Below, one piece after another: positions 1 through 7,310 of a stretch of DNA of 30,563 nucleotides; position 1 is the first letter of the stretch, and each line of letters begins with the position of its first letter. Source of the DNA: CAZSIA01 sp045126355 (lineage in GTDB: Bacteria; Bacillota_I; Bacilli_A; Acholeplasmatales; Anaeroplasmataceae); contig JBGVOE010000101.1 of NCBI GenBank assembly GCA_045126355.1, forward strand, positions 1 to 30,563, in the 5' to 3' direction. The position numbers and the translations under genes are program-made. Under the pieces are notes generated by a model. The model worked only from the letters and a program-made list of their open reading frames with translations, ran no database searches and was not told the DNA's origin.

Positions 1-16
1 TCAAACTCTCGAAAAA
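1..16 (-). rRNA. 16S rRNA, 5' end only (runs off left edge)
   Basis: Read on the minus strand, the first bases of the window end in TCGAGAGTTTGA, which is the conserved start of bacterial 16S rRNA (universal primer 27F region). Aligned to E. coli numbering, the mature 5' end falls near base 16. Only about 16 nt are inside the window, but the tandem promoters and the boxA-like site upstream support an rrn operon leaving the window to the left. Confidence 0.85.
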
Positions 17-52
17 ATTTATGTTTTTGATTTTTTATTGTTTGTTCTGTCT

Positions 53-151
53 CAATTTCGTTATCTTCGTTTTTACTTTCGAAATTGCGTTTGTTGTTCG
101 CTTTATTCGTTCATGTTCAGTTTTCAAAGACCTACTGACTCTTTTAGAGTC
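53..151 (-). promoter_or_regulatory. rRNA leader with boxA-like site and hairpins
   Basis: This is the transcribed leader between the rrn P2 start (about 152) and the 16S gene. On the minus strand, 116-132 reads GGTCTTTGAAAACTGAA, which matches the boxA/processing sequence typical of Bacillota rRNA operons and is expected to bind the NusB/S10 antitermination complex. The transcript opens with a 6-bp hairpin (137-142 with 146-151). A second 8-bp stem pairs 53-60 with 80-87. The antitermination role is inferred from the motif and its position. Confidence 0.7.
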
Positions 152-158
152 GTTTATT

Positions 159-187
159 ATTATATTGCAACTCAATTTGTTTGTCAA
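159..187 (-). promoter_or_regulatory. rRNA operon promoter P2
   Basis: On the minus strand there is a consensus -35 TTGACA (187-182), a 17-bp spacer and a consensus -10 TATAAT (164-159). It is the promoter nearest the 16S gene. The expected start is near 152, directly before a small hairpin and the boxA-like site. Confidence 0.85.
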
Positions 188-251
188 CATTTATTTTTAA
201 TTTTTTTATAAATTTTATTAAATATTTTCTACAAACTCAGTAGCCTTGTTT

Positions 252-280
252 ATTCTATTACAAACAATATCTTTTGTCAA
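252..280 (-). promoter_or_regulatory. rRNA operon promoter P1
   Basis: On the minus strand -35 TTGACA (280-275) is followed by a 17-bp spacer and -10 TAGAAT (257-252). It lies 93 bp upstream of P2, giving the tandem P1/P2 layout usual for Bacillota rrn operons. The A/T-rich flank upstream could act as an UP element. Confidence 0.8.
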
Positions 281-343
281 CAACAAATTTTAATTTTTTT
301 TATTTTTTTTACAAATATTTGTTTTTATGCTATTTTTACCCTC

Positions 344-380
344 TATACGCGCGCGCATGCGTATACGCACACACATATAT
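344..380. repeat. 37-bp alternating purine-pyrimidine tract
   Basis: Every base from 344 to 380 alternates pyrimidine and purine. A (CG) core (348-356) runs into CA and TA dinucleotides and is followed by a further short TA run (381-388). Such tracts can adopt Z-DNA under negative supercoiling. It lies in the 454-bp gap between the rseP terminator and rrn P1. No gene is visible in that gap. Confidence 0.75.
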
Positions 381-418
381 TATATATAGATAATAGTAAA
401 ATTATTCGTTTTTATATG

Positions 419-443
419 AAAAAATGGTTGGAATATCCAACCA
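419..443 (-). terminator. rho-independent terminator after rseP
   Basis: The 8-bp perfect stem TGGTTGGA/TCCAACCA (425-432 with 436-443) has a 3-nt loop. On the minus strand it is followed by a run of six T. It lies 11 bp past the rseP stop and separates the lipid/MEP operon from the rRNA promoters. Confidence 0.85.
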
Positions 444-454
444 CTTAATTTCTA

Positions 455-2113
455 TTAAAATAATCTAATAATATCTTTAAATGTAATATATACAAATAAA
501 ATCATTACTAACCAGAAAACAATATTAATTAATGTTGTTTCTACTTTTTTGTTAACTTTCTTCTTAGTAATTAATTCATATCCGATAAATACAATTCTTC
601 CACCATCTAATGCAGGAAGTGGTAATAAGTTTACTAAACCAATATTAGCACTAATTAAACCTACAAATGATAAGAATGTAATTGGATCTGTGGCAAGATA
701 TTCTTTAATAACTGCGAAGATTCCTACAGGGCCACTTAATTCATTAATTGTAATTTGAGAATTGCTAAATAAAGCTCCTAATGTAACAAATACTGTTGTA
801 ATACTATTCCAGAATAATACAAATGCATTTCCAATCCCACCAAAGAAATCAAATCTTGTAGTTCCTGAAATACCAATTTGTGTATTTGCGTTAATTCCGC
901 CTGCGATTTCATCAATACTTCTTTCAGTCCATACGTCAGATGTTGTTTCTTTTTCAACACCATCATGAGCATATTTGATTTTTAAAGAATCCATATTAGG
1001 ATCACTATCTAATAAATCATACAATTCTTTCCATGAAGTAAATGGAATGTATGTATCCTTATTATAATAACCTAATAAAATATCTCCACTTTGTAAACCA
1101 GCTTTACCAGCTACATAGTTATTATCAAACACTAAATAAACTTTTAATCCATTTTCTACATATTCACCCTTATTAGTTACACCTAAACGATATGAAATAT
1201 TAGTTGTTTTAATTACACCAGTTTTTTCTTCACCGTTTCTTTCAAAAGTAACAGAAACTTCTTCTGCACCTAATTGAGAGTTTAGGTATGTTGAAATATC
1301 AGTCCAAGAATTAATTTCTGTATCATTAAGTTTTGTAATAACATCTCCTACTTGAAGTACACTAGCTGCACCGTATCCTTCTGTAAGTCCACCAATTTCA
1401 CTACTTTCAGTATTAGGAACACCACTTGCTAAACCAACAACTAAGAAAATTAAGAATGCTAAGACAAAGTTCATAAATGGACCAGCAAAAACAGTTAAGA
1501 ATCTTTGTAATTTTGTTTTTGATTCATAACAACGTTCATATGGTGCCATTTGAATTGATTGTTTTTGACTTAATACATAATATGCATCACGAGCTACTAA
1601 GAACTTTTCTTCTTTTCCATTAATTTCTAACACAATATACATAGCATCACCATTTTCAGAATATAAATCATATTCTTTAACAGTTCCGCTAACTTCTTTA
1701 ACTACTTTATCAGTTAAACTAATTTCTGAAACAACATTGCATAATGCTTCACTACCCTCAACTTCTTTATTGAAAAATAATGAACCATAATTAACTTCTT
1801 TAAAAGCTAAAGAAACAGTTTGACCAGCTTGTAACATCATTTCATTTGTATCTTCACCAGCCATTGAAACAAATCCACCAACAGGAATAGCTCTTATTGA
1901 ATAACTTGTTTCTCCTTTTTTCTTAGATTTTACAACAGGCCCCATCCCAATTGAAAATTCATGACATAAAATTCCAGCTTTTTTAGCGAAGAAGAAATGG
2001 CCACCTTCGTGAAGTAAAATAATTACCCCTAAAACAACAATAAACATAATTAATGCGTATACCCAAAATAATATATCGGTAAAGACATTCGTATTAATTA
2101 AAAATAAATTCAT
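455..2113 (-). CDS. rseP: RseP/RasP site-2 intramembrane zinc metalloprotease
   Basis: Membrane-embedded site-2 protease that cleaves transmembrane substrates such as anti-sigma factors and signal-peptide remnants. Visible are the zinc-binding HEGGH motif (residues 35-39) in the first membrane helix, the IPVGGFVSMAGED stretch shared with Bacillus RasP, FAGPFMNFVLA starting the second membrane part, and LPALDGGR (about 500-506) carrying the third zinc ligand. At 552 aa it is well over the roughly 420 aa of B. subtilis RasP. The extra length comes from two successive PDZ-like segments (about 235-300 and 325-395) where RasP has one. The start has AAAGGGG about 10 nt upstream. It is last in uppS-cdsA-dxr-rseP, as in many Bacillota, and ends at a strong terminator. 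Confidence 0.95.
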   Translation of the reverse strand: MNLFLINTNVFTDILFWVYALIMFIVVLGVIILLHEGGHFFFAKKAGILCHEFSIGMGPVVKSKKKGETSYSIRAIPVGGFVSMAGEDTNEMMLQAGQTVSLAFKEVNYGSLFFNKEVEGSEALCNVVSEISLTDKVVKEVSGTVKEYDLYSENGDAMYIVLEINGKEEKFLVARDAYYVLSQKQSIQMAPYERCYESKTKLQRFLTVFAGPFMNFVLAFLIFLVVGLASGVPNTESSEIGGLTEGYGAASVLQVGDVITKLNDTEINSWTDISTYLNSQLGAEEVSVTFERNGEEKTGVIKTTNISYRLGVTNKGEYVENGLKVYLVFDNNYVAGKAGLQSGDILLGYYNKDTYIPFTSWKELYDLLDSDPNMDSLKIKYAHDGVEKETTSDVWTERSIDEIAGGINANTQIGISGTTRFDFFGGIGNAFVLFWNSITTVFVTLGALFSNSQITINELSGPVGIFAVIKEYLATDPITFLSFVGLISANIGLVNLLPLPALDGGRIVFIGYELITKKKVNKKVETTLINIVFWLVMILFVYITFKDIIRLF

Positions 2114-2116
2114 GTT

Positions 2117-3271
2117 CTAAATACCCCTTTCATATTTTTTAATAATTTTTTCTCGAACATTTTTTTCTGTTTCTAAAATAACTTCTAGACTTAATTCAGA
2201 AACACTAGTAGCTTCAGATAATGCTTCTTTAATAATTTCTTCAATCATTAAGAAACTAATTTTATCTTCTAAAAATAATCTAACCGCGCAGTCATTACTT
2301 GCGTTTAAAACTGTCGGATAAATATTTCCTTTAATTGCTGCTTCATAAGCCATCTTTAAACAAGGAAAACGATCAAAATCCATTTGTTCAAATGTTAAAT
2401 TTTTACCAACTAAATTCAACTCATTTTGATACTCTAACCTTTGTGGATAACTTAAGGCATATAAAATCGGCATACGCATATCGCTATTTGCCATTTGTGC
2501 TTTCATTTGCGAATCATTAAATTCAACAATTGAATGAATGATTGATTCCTTATGAATAATTGTTTCAATCTTATCATACCCAACATTAAACAAATGATGA
2601 GCTTCAATAACTTCAAATCCTTTATTCATCATTGTGGCAGAATCAATTGTAATCTTAGCCCCCATTTTCCAATTTGGATGAGCTAGGGCTTCTTCTTTAG
2701 TAACTTTTGCTAGGGCTTCTCTACTGTATTCTCTTAAAGAACCTCCACTAGCTGTAATAATTAATTTTTTGATATCGTTATGATTTTCACCAACAAGCCC
2801 TTGATAAATAGCAGAGTGCTCACTATCTATTGGAAAGATAGTAACATTATTTTCTCTTGCTAAATTCATAACAATTTCACCCGCGATAACTAATGTTTCT
2901 TTATTAGCTAAGGCAATATTTCTTTTAACTTTAATAGCTTCTATTGTTGGAAGTAATCCTACTGTACCAACTAAAGCAACAACTAATGTAACATTTAAAT
3001 TTTCTTTTTCAAATGTTGCTAAATTGATTAATCCACAATCACCATAATCAAAATCAACATCTTTAAATAAACTCTTTAATTCATTTAAATCTTCTAAAGT
3101 TTTAGTAACAACCATTTTAGGTTTAAATTCTTCAATAATCTTTTTTGCTTTTTCTAAATCGCTTCCGACACTTAACCCTAACACTTGAAATTTATCATTA
3201 AATTCTCTAACGATATCTAATGTTTGAGTTCCAATTGATCCAGAAGCTCCTAATAATATTAAATCTTTCAT
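2117..3271 (-). CDS. dxr: 1-deoxy-D-xylulose 5-phosphate reductoisomerase
   Basis: Converts DXP to 2-C-methyl-D-erythritol 4-phosphate with NADPH, the first committed step of the MEP isoprenoid route, in the cytoplasm. Family marks in order are the nucleotide-binding GASGSIG (8-14), NKETLVIAGE, the substrate and metal site PIDSEHSAIYQ, the flexible-loop region ITASGGSLRE (the usual PFR is SLR here), HPNWKMGAKITIDSATMMNKG, and EAHHLF. The length of 384 aa is normal. It starts 1 nt after the cdsA stop with no good Shine-Dalgarno of its own, so translation is probably coupled to cdsA. Its presence between cdsA and rseP, next to uppS, puts the supply and use of isoprenoid units in one operon. Confidence 0.97.
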   Translation of the reverse strand: MKDLILLGASGSIGTQTLDIVREFNDKFQVLGLSVGSDLEKAKKIIEEFKPKMVVTKTLEDLNELKSLFKDVDFDYGDCGLINLATFEKENLNVTLVVALVGTVGLLPTIEAIKVKRNIALANKETLVIAGEIVMNLARENNVTIFPIDSEHSAIYQGLVGENHNDIKKLIITASGGSLREYSREALAKVTKEEALAHPNWKMGAKITIDSATMMNKGFEVIEAHHLFNVGYDKIETIIHKESIIHSIVEFNDSQMKAQMANSDMRMPILYALSYPQRLEYQNELNLVGKNLTFEQMDFDRFPCLKMAYEAAIKGNIYPTVLNASNDCAVRLFLEDKISFLMIEEIIKEALSEATSVSELSLEVILETEKNVREKIIKKYERGI

Positions 3272-3272
3272 C

Positions 3273-4226
3273 TTATAATATCATTATTCCCGCAACTAAT
3301 AAAAATAGCGCTAATAAAACCATTGAAGCAAAAATTGAAGAATCAAAACGGTCTAGTACTCCACCATGACCAGGGAATATATTACTATAATCTTTTACAT
3401 CGTATGTTCTTTTTAATCTTGACGCAACTAAGTCACCTAATTGACCAGCAATACTAGTAAGAAGTGTTACAACAAAGATTAAAATAAATAATCCAATCGG
3501 ATGAGTATCAACACCCGTTACAATAAATGTATCAAAAATTGTATTTAAATCACCAGGATTAAGTGCTCCTGTGAATAATTTACCGTATAAGAAGGCATAT
3601 AAAGTACCCATAACAGTCGCAACTAATGTTCCACCAATTGCACCTTCCCAAGTTTTCTTAGGACTAATACGTTCAATCATCTTATGTTTTCCGAATAACA
3701 TTCCGAAAAAGTACGCAAATACATCTGTTGACCAAGTGATCATAAATAAATAAACTATAAATCTAATACCCATTAGACGTAGTGCTAATAAACTAGCCAT
3801 ACCAATTCCAACATAAATTGATGTAGCAATTGATTTACCAATATCTTTAGCGTCAAAATCTTTAACAAAAACAAGTAATGATAATTGTAATACCAAAGCT
3901 CCTATTAAAAGTGCATAACTTAATTTAGTATCAAAAATAAAGTAAGTAATAATATTTGGAGAATTAGGATTTAAAGCAATTTCAGCTTTAAATGGTTCCC
4001 AAAGTGTCATTCCAGACATAAAAACAAATAATGTGGAAAGTATTACCACTATTTTAACTGAAAGTGGACATTTTTTCTCATGAGAAAATAAATTAATCAT
4101 TTCCCAAGCACCAGCGCAAGCTAAGATTGCTGCGACTACCTCAAAAACAGGTAATAATGCATCAACAACTAATAGTGGTACTAAAACTAAAAAAAATATA
4201 AGTCCTGTAATAATTCTTTGTTTCAT
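3273..4226 (-). CDS. cdsA: phosphatidate cytidylyltransferase
   Basis: Integral membrane enzyme that makes CDP-diacylglycerol from phosphatidate and CTP, the precursor of phosphatidylglycerol and cardiolipin. Several hydrophobic helices span the protein. The C-terminal half carries the family signature: SPKKTWEGAIGG, then GQLGDLVASRLKR, KDYSNIFPGHGGVLDRFDS. The length of 317 aa is slightly above the usual 270-300, because of extra hydrophobic sequence near residues 70-130. The ATG overlaps the uppS stop by one base (TAATG) with GAGGTGA just upstream, so the two are translationally coupled. Confidence 0.95.
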   Translation of the reverse strand: MKQRIITGLIFFLVLVPLLVVDALLPVFEVVAAILACAGAWEMINLFSHEKKCPLSVKIVVILSTLFVFMSGMTLWEPFKAEIALNPNSPNIITYFIFDTKLSYALLIGALVLQLSLLVFVKDFDAKDIGKSIATSIYVGIGMASLLALRLMGIRFIVYLFMITWSTDVFAYFFGMLFGKHKMIERISPKKTWEGAIGGTLVATVMGTLYAFLYGKLFTGALNPGDLNTIFDTFIVTGVDTHPIGLFILIFVVTLLTSIAGQLGDLVASRLKRTYDVKDYSNIFPGHGGVLDRFDSSIFASMVLLALFLLVAGIMIL

Positions 4227-4957
4227 TACTTCACCTCACGATTAAGTCCGCCAAAGCGTCTTTTACGTTTATTAAAACTTTTGATTGCTTTATATAATTC
4301 TTTCACGTTAAAATCTGGCCACAAACATTTTGTAAAATAAAATTCCGCATAAGCCATTTGCCATAACAAGAAATTACTTACTCTTAACTCACCACTTGTT
4401 CTAATAAGTAAGTCAATATTTGATGTAACATATAAATGATTTTGTAGATACAACTCATCTACCTCATCAATCATAATTTCACCATTTAATACTTTAGAAG
4501 TCACTATTTTAGTAGCTTCAACAATATCGTTTCTTCCTCCATAATCAAAGGCAACATTTAAAACCATACCGGTGTTATTTTGTGTATTAAGCATGATTTT
4601 ATTTATCGCATCTAGTGTAGGAGTAGGAAAGCGATCTTTTCTACCAACAAATACTATTTTAAGATTTTTTTCTTTTAATTTCTCTAAGTTTTCTTCTATA
4701 TATTCTACTGGCGCACTCATCAAATAATCTATTTCATCAGCTGGACGATTCCAATTTTCAGTTGAAAACGCAAAGACAGTTAATTCTTTAATCCCAACCT
4801 CGTTGCAAGCTTGAGTCACTTCAATAAGTGTCTTAACTCCTTTTTGATGACCAGATGTTCTTGGCATTCCTCTTTTTTTAGCCCATCTGCCATTTCCATC
4901 TAAGATTATAGCCACATGATTAGGAATCTTATATTCTTTAATCTTTTTTAAATTCAT
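4226..4957 (-). CDS. uppS: isoprenyl (undecaprenyl) diphosphate synthase
   Basis: Cis-prenyltransferase that builds the C55 lipid carrier for cell-wall synthesis from FPP and IPP. The family motifs are clear: ILDGNGRWAKKRG with the catalytic Asp at residue 20, the FAFSTENW-type segment, and the C-terminal DLLIRTSGELRVSNFLLWQ and AEFYFT..LWPDF. The length is 243 aa with the start chosen here. I chose ATG 4957 over the in-frame ATG at 4966 because AGGGA lies 9 nt before 4957 but directly abuts 4966, and a -10 box at 4980-4985 leaves no leader for the longer form. It is the first gene of the uppS-cdsA-dxr-rseP unit. Confidence 0.95.
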   Translation of the reverse strand: MNLKKIKEYKIPNHVAIILDGNGRWAKKRGMPRTSGHQKGVKTLIEVTQACNEVGIKELTVFAFSTENWNRPADEIDYLMSAPVEYIEENLEKLKEKNLKIVFVGRKDRFPTPTLDAINKIMLNTQNNTGMVLNVAFDYGGRNDIVEATKIVTSKVLNGEIMIDEVDELYLQNHLYVTSNIDLLIRTSGELRVSNFLLWQMAYAEFYFTKCLWPDFNVKELYKAIKSFNKRKRRFGGLNREVK

Positions 4958-4979
4958 CTTTATCATTCCCTATTTGAAT

Positions 4980-4988
4980 ATTATACCA
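4980..4988 (-). promoter_or_regulatory. extended -10 promoter for uppS operon
   Basis: On the minus strand TGGTATAAT combines a consensus -10 (4985-4980) with the TGn extension. No good -35 is present at 16-18 bp, as expected for an extended -10 promoter. It lies 23 bp before the chosen uppS start and directly after the frr terminator, so uppS-cdsA-dxr-rseP can be transcribed independently. Confidence 0.65.
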
Positions 4989-4992
4989 TAAC

Positions 4993-5019
4993 TAAATAGA
5001 TTATGAAAGAATCTATTTA
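4993..5019. repeat. inverted repeat upstream of uppS promoter
   Basis: A 10-bp perfect inverted repeat with a 7-bp spacer: TAAATAGATT (4993-5002) and AATCTATTTA (5010-5019). It covers the -35 region of the uppS promoter. It may be a regulator binding site, or simply part of the intergenic hairpins. It is distinct from the frr terminator. Confidence 0.5.
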
Positions 5020-5020
5020 A

Positions 5021-5050
5021 ATAATAAAGACACTCTGCTAGGGAGTGTCT
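5021..5050 (-). terminator. terminator hairpin after frr
   Basis: An 8-bp stem (5028-5035 with 5043-5050, AGACACTC/GAGTGTCT) has a 7-nt loop. On the minus strand it is followed by TTTATTATTT. It begins just past the frr stop. The interrupted T run suggests partial termination. Confidence 0.7.
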
Positions 5051-5059
5051 TATAATAAG

Positions 5060-5605
5060 TTAAATTGTCATTAAATCTTTTTCTTTTTCTGCAGTTAATT
5101 TTTCAATTTTTGCAATATAGTCATCAGTATATTTTTGACTATCTTCTAACCAACCTTTTTCTTCATCTTCAGGTAAGCCTAATTTCTTTAAAGAATCATT
5201 TAAATCACGACGGATATTTCTGATTCCTACTTTTGCAGCTTCTTGCATTTTACCAACTTGTTTAACTAATTCTCTACGACGATCTTCAGTCATTCTAGGA
5301 ATAATTAAACGAATACCAACACCGTCACCTTGAGGATTTAATCCTAAGTCACTTGTTCCAATTGCAACTTCAATTGCTTTTAAACAAGAACGATCGAATG
5401 GTTTAATATATAATTGGCTAGCTTCAGGAACTGTAATTGAAGCGATTTGTTTAATTGGTGTTAAAACCCCATAATATTCGATTCTGATTGAATCTAATAA
5501 GTTTGGATTTGCACGTCCTGTACGAACAGTGTTTAATTCTCTTTGATAGCTTTCGATAGTTTTATCCATTTTTTCTAAAGCTTCCATTAATAACATATCA
5601 GGCAT
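5060..5605 (-). CDS. frr: ribosome recycling factor
   Basis: Acts with EF-G to split post-termination ribosomes in the cytoplasm. The 181-aa length, the N-terminal helix (MEALEKMDKTIESYQRELN), the motif VRTGRANPNLLDSIRIEYYG, PLKQIA-like TPIKQIASITVPE, IRLIIPRMTEDRRRELVKQ and the C-terminal basic/acidic helices are all standard. The start is well set by AGGAG 8 nt upstream; the internal ATG (M4) has no site of its own. It follows pyrH by 18 bp, as in most bacteria, and precedes a hairpin. Confidence 0.97.
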   Translation of the reverse strand: MPDMLLMEALEKMDKTIESYQRELNTVRTGRANPNLLDSIRIEYYGVLTPIKQIASITVPEASQLYIKPFDRSCLKAIEVAIGTSDLGLNPQGDGVGIRLIIPRMTEDRRRELVKQVGKMQEAAKVGIRNIRRDLNDSLKKLGLPEDEEKGWLEDSQKYTDDYIAKIEKLTAEKEKDLMTI

Positions 5606-5623
5606 AAATATTTCTCCTTTTAA

Positions 5624-6331
5624 TTAATTTTTGATTAATGTTCCTATTTTTTCACCTTGAGCGGCTCTTAAAATATTTCCATCTTCATTCATATTAAATA
5701 CGATAATTTCCATATGATTATCTTTACATAATGTAGCAGCTGTTTGGTCCATAACTTTTAAATCTTTTTCGATAATTTCCTCAGCTGTTAATTCTTCAAT
5801 GAACTGGGCATCAGGATATTTCTTAGGATCTTTATTATATACGCCACGTACGCCGTTTTTAGCCATTAAAATAACTTCTGCACCGATTTCTGTAGCACGT
5901 AATGCTGCAGCTGTATCAGTTGAGAAATATGGCATACCAGTACCACCTGCAAAGATACATACTCTACCTTTTTCTAAATGACGTGTAGCTCTACGTCTGA
6001 TATATGGTTCACATACATCGTCAATAGTTAAAGCGCTCATAACTCTTGTTGGAACGCCTAATGCTTCAAGAGCATCTTGGACAGCAAGTCCATTCATCAC
6101 TGTAGCAAGCATTCCCATGTAGTCAGCTTGCGCACGGTCCATACCTAGTTCTTGACCGATATGTCCACGGAAGATATTTCCTCCACCGCAAACAATTCCG
6201 ATTTCAATTCCTAAATCATGAACTAATTTGATTTGTTCAGCGACTTGTTTAACTGTTTTTGGATCAATTCCAAATTCACTTGCTCCTTTTAAAGCTTCGC
6301 CGCTCATTTTAAGTAAGATTCTTTTATACAT
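5624..6331 (-). CDS. pyrH: UMP kinase
   Basis: Phosphorylates UMP to UDP with ATP. It is the bacterial hexameric kinase of the amino acid kinase fold, usually under UTP/GTP control. Visible motifs are KRILLKMSGEAL at the start, the GGGNIFRG nucleotide loop, MGMLATVMNGLA, FAGGTGMPYFSTDTAA and the KNGVRGVYNKDPKK segment. The length is 235 aa. The in-frame GTG 9 nt upstream lies inside the Shine-Dalgarno GAGGTGA, so I place the start at ATG 6331. The gene directly follows the tsf terminator with no visible promoter between, so it depends on read-through. Confidence 0.97.
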   Translation of the reverse strand: MYKRILLKMSGEALKGASEFGIDPKTVKQVAEQIKLVHDLGIEIGIVCGGGNIFRGHIGQELGMDRAQADYMGMLATVMNGLAVQDALEALGVPTRVMSALTIDDVCEPYIRRRATRHLEKGRVCIFAGGTGMPYFSTDTAAALRATEIGAEVILMAKNGVRGVYNKDPKKYPDAQFIEELTAEEIIEKDLKVMDQTAATLCKDNHMEIIVFNMNEDGNILRAAQGEKIGTLIKN

Positions 6332-6354
6332 CAGCTTCACCTCATTATTTTTTT

Positions 6355-6381
6355 AAAAAAAGGGACAAAATTATCCCTTTT
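6355..6381 (-). terminator. terminator/attenuator between tsf and pyrH
   Basis: An 8-bp stem AAAAGGGA/TCCCTTTT (6358-6365 with 6374-6381) with an 8-nt loop is followed on the minus strand by seven T. It is strong by appearance. It sits 9 bp past the tsf stop, and only 23 bp remain before the pyrH start, too few for a separate promoter. Confidence 0.8.
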
Positions 6382-6390
6382 CCTTAGTTA

Positions 6391-7290
6391 TTACTTATTT
6401 AAACCTGCTTGTGCAGCAACTTCTGCAGCGAAGTCTACAACTTCTTTTTCAATTCCTTCACCTACAGCAAGGCGTACGAAAGAAACTACGCTACATCCTT
6501 TTGATTTAACGTATGCTGCAACTGTTTGATCTGGATTCTTAACGAATGGTTGATCTAATAAACAAATTTCTTTGAAGTTTTTAACTAAACGACCTTCAAC
6601 CATTTTTTCAATGATTTGTTGTGGTTTTGGTTTAGCAGCTGTTTCGTTTTCATTTAAAGCTTGAGCTAATAAAATTTCACGTTCTTTAGCAACTTCTTCA
6701 GCTGAGATTTGTTCGCTTGATACATATTTTGGACCTAAAGCAGCGATATGCATAGCGATATCTTTAGCGCATTCAGCATCATTACCATCTAATAATACTA
6801 ATGTAACGATACGTCCACCCATATGTTTGTAAGCACCGAATACTTGAGCGTCAGTTTTAGTAACACGTTGAACACGACGTAAAGATAATTTTTCACCGAT
6901 TGTTCCACTTGCTTCTAAAATAACTTCATTTAATGTTTTACCATTTACATCTAATGCTAATGCACAATCAGTACATTGAGCATCACTGTTAGCGATAACT
7001 TCACCAACGTTATTGATTAATGTAACGAATTTTTCGTTTTGAGCAACGAAGTCTGTTTCAGAGTTAACTTCGAATACAACAGCGCTGTTACCGTTAAATG
7101 CATAACTACATAAACCTTCAGCAGCAACTCTGTTTGCTTTCTTTTCAGCTTTAGCAATACCTTTTTCGCGTAACCATTTGATTGCTTCTTCGATATCGCA
7201 ATTTGATGCTTCTAATGCTTTTTTACAGTCAAGCATACCTGCACCAGTTTTTTCTCTTAATTCTTTAACCATTAATGGTGTAACTGCCAT
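6391..7290 (-). CDS. tsf: elongation factor Ts
   Basis: Guanine nucleotide exchange factor for EF-Tu. The N-terminal UBA-like domain reads VKELREKTGAGMLDCKKAL (the EF-Ts signature, residues 8-26). Next comes the core KANRVAAEGL and FEVNSETDFVAQNEKF (the EF-Tu contact region), then a second subdomain with PKPQQIIEKMVEGRL and the C-terminal module. The length of 299 aa is usual. AGGAGG sits 8 nt before the ATG. It lies 20 bp downstream of rpsB in the same transcript. Confidence 0.98.
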   Translation of the reverse strand: MAVTPLMVKELREKTGAGMLDCKKALEASNCDIEEAIKWLREKGIAKAEKKANRVAAEGLCSYAFNGNSAVVFEVNSETDFVAQNEKFVTLINNVGEVIANSDAQCTDCALALDVNGKTLNEVILEASGTIGEKLSLRRVQRVTKTDAQVFGAYKHMGGRIVTLVLLDGNDAECAKDIAMHIAALGPKYVSSEQISAEEVAKEREILLAQALNENETAAKPKPQQIIEKMVEGRLVKNFKEICLLDQPFVKNPDQTVAAYVKSKGCSVVSFVRLAVGEGIEKEVVDFAAEVAAQAGLNK

Positions 7291-7310
7291 TTTGACTTCC
7301 TCCTAGTATA

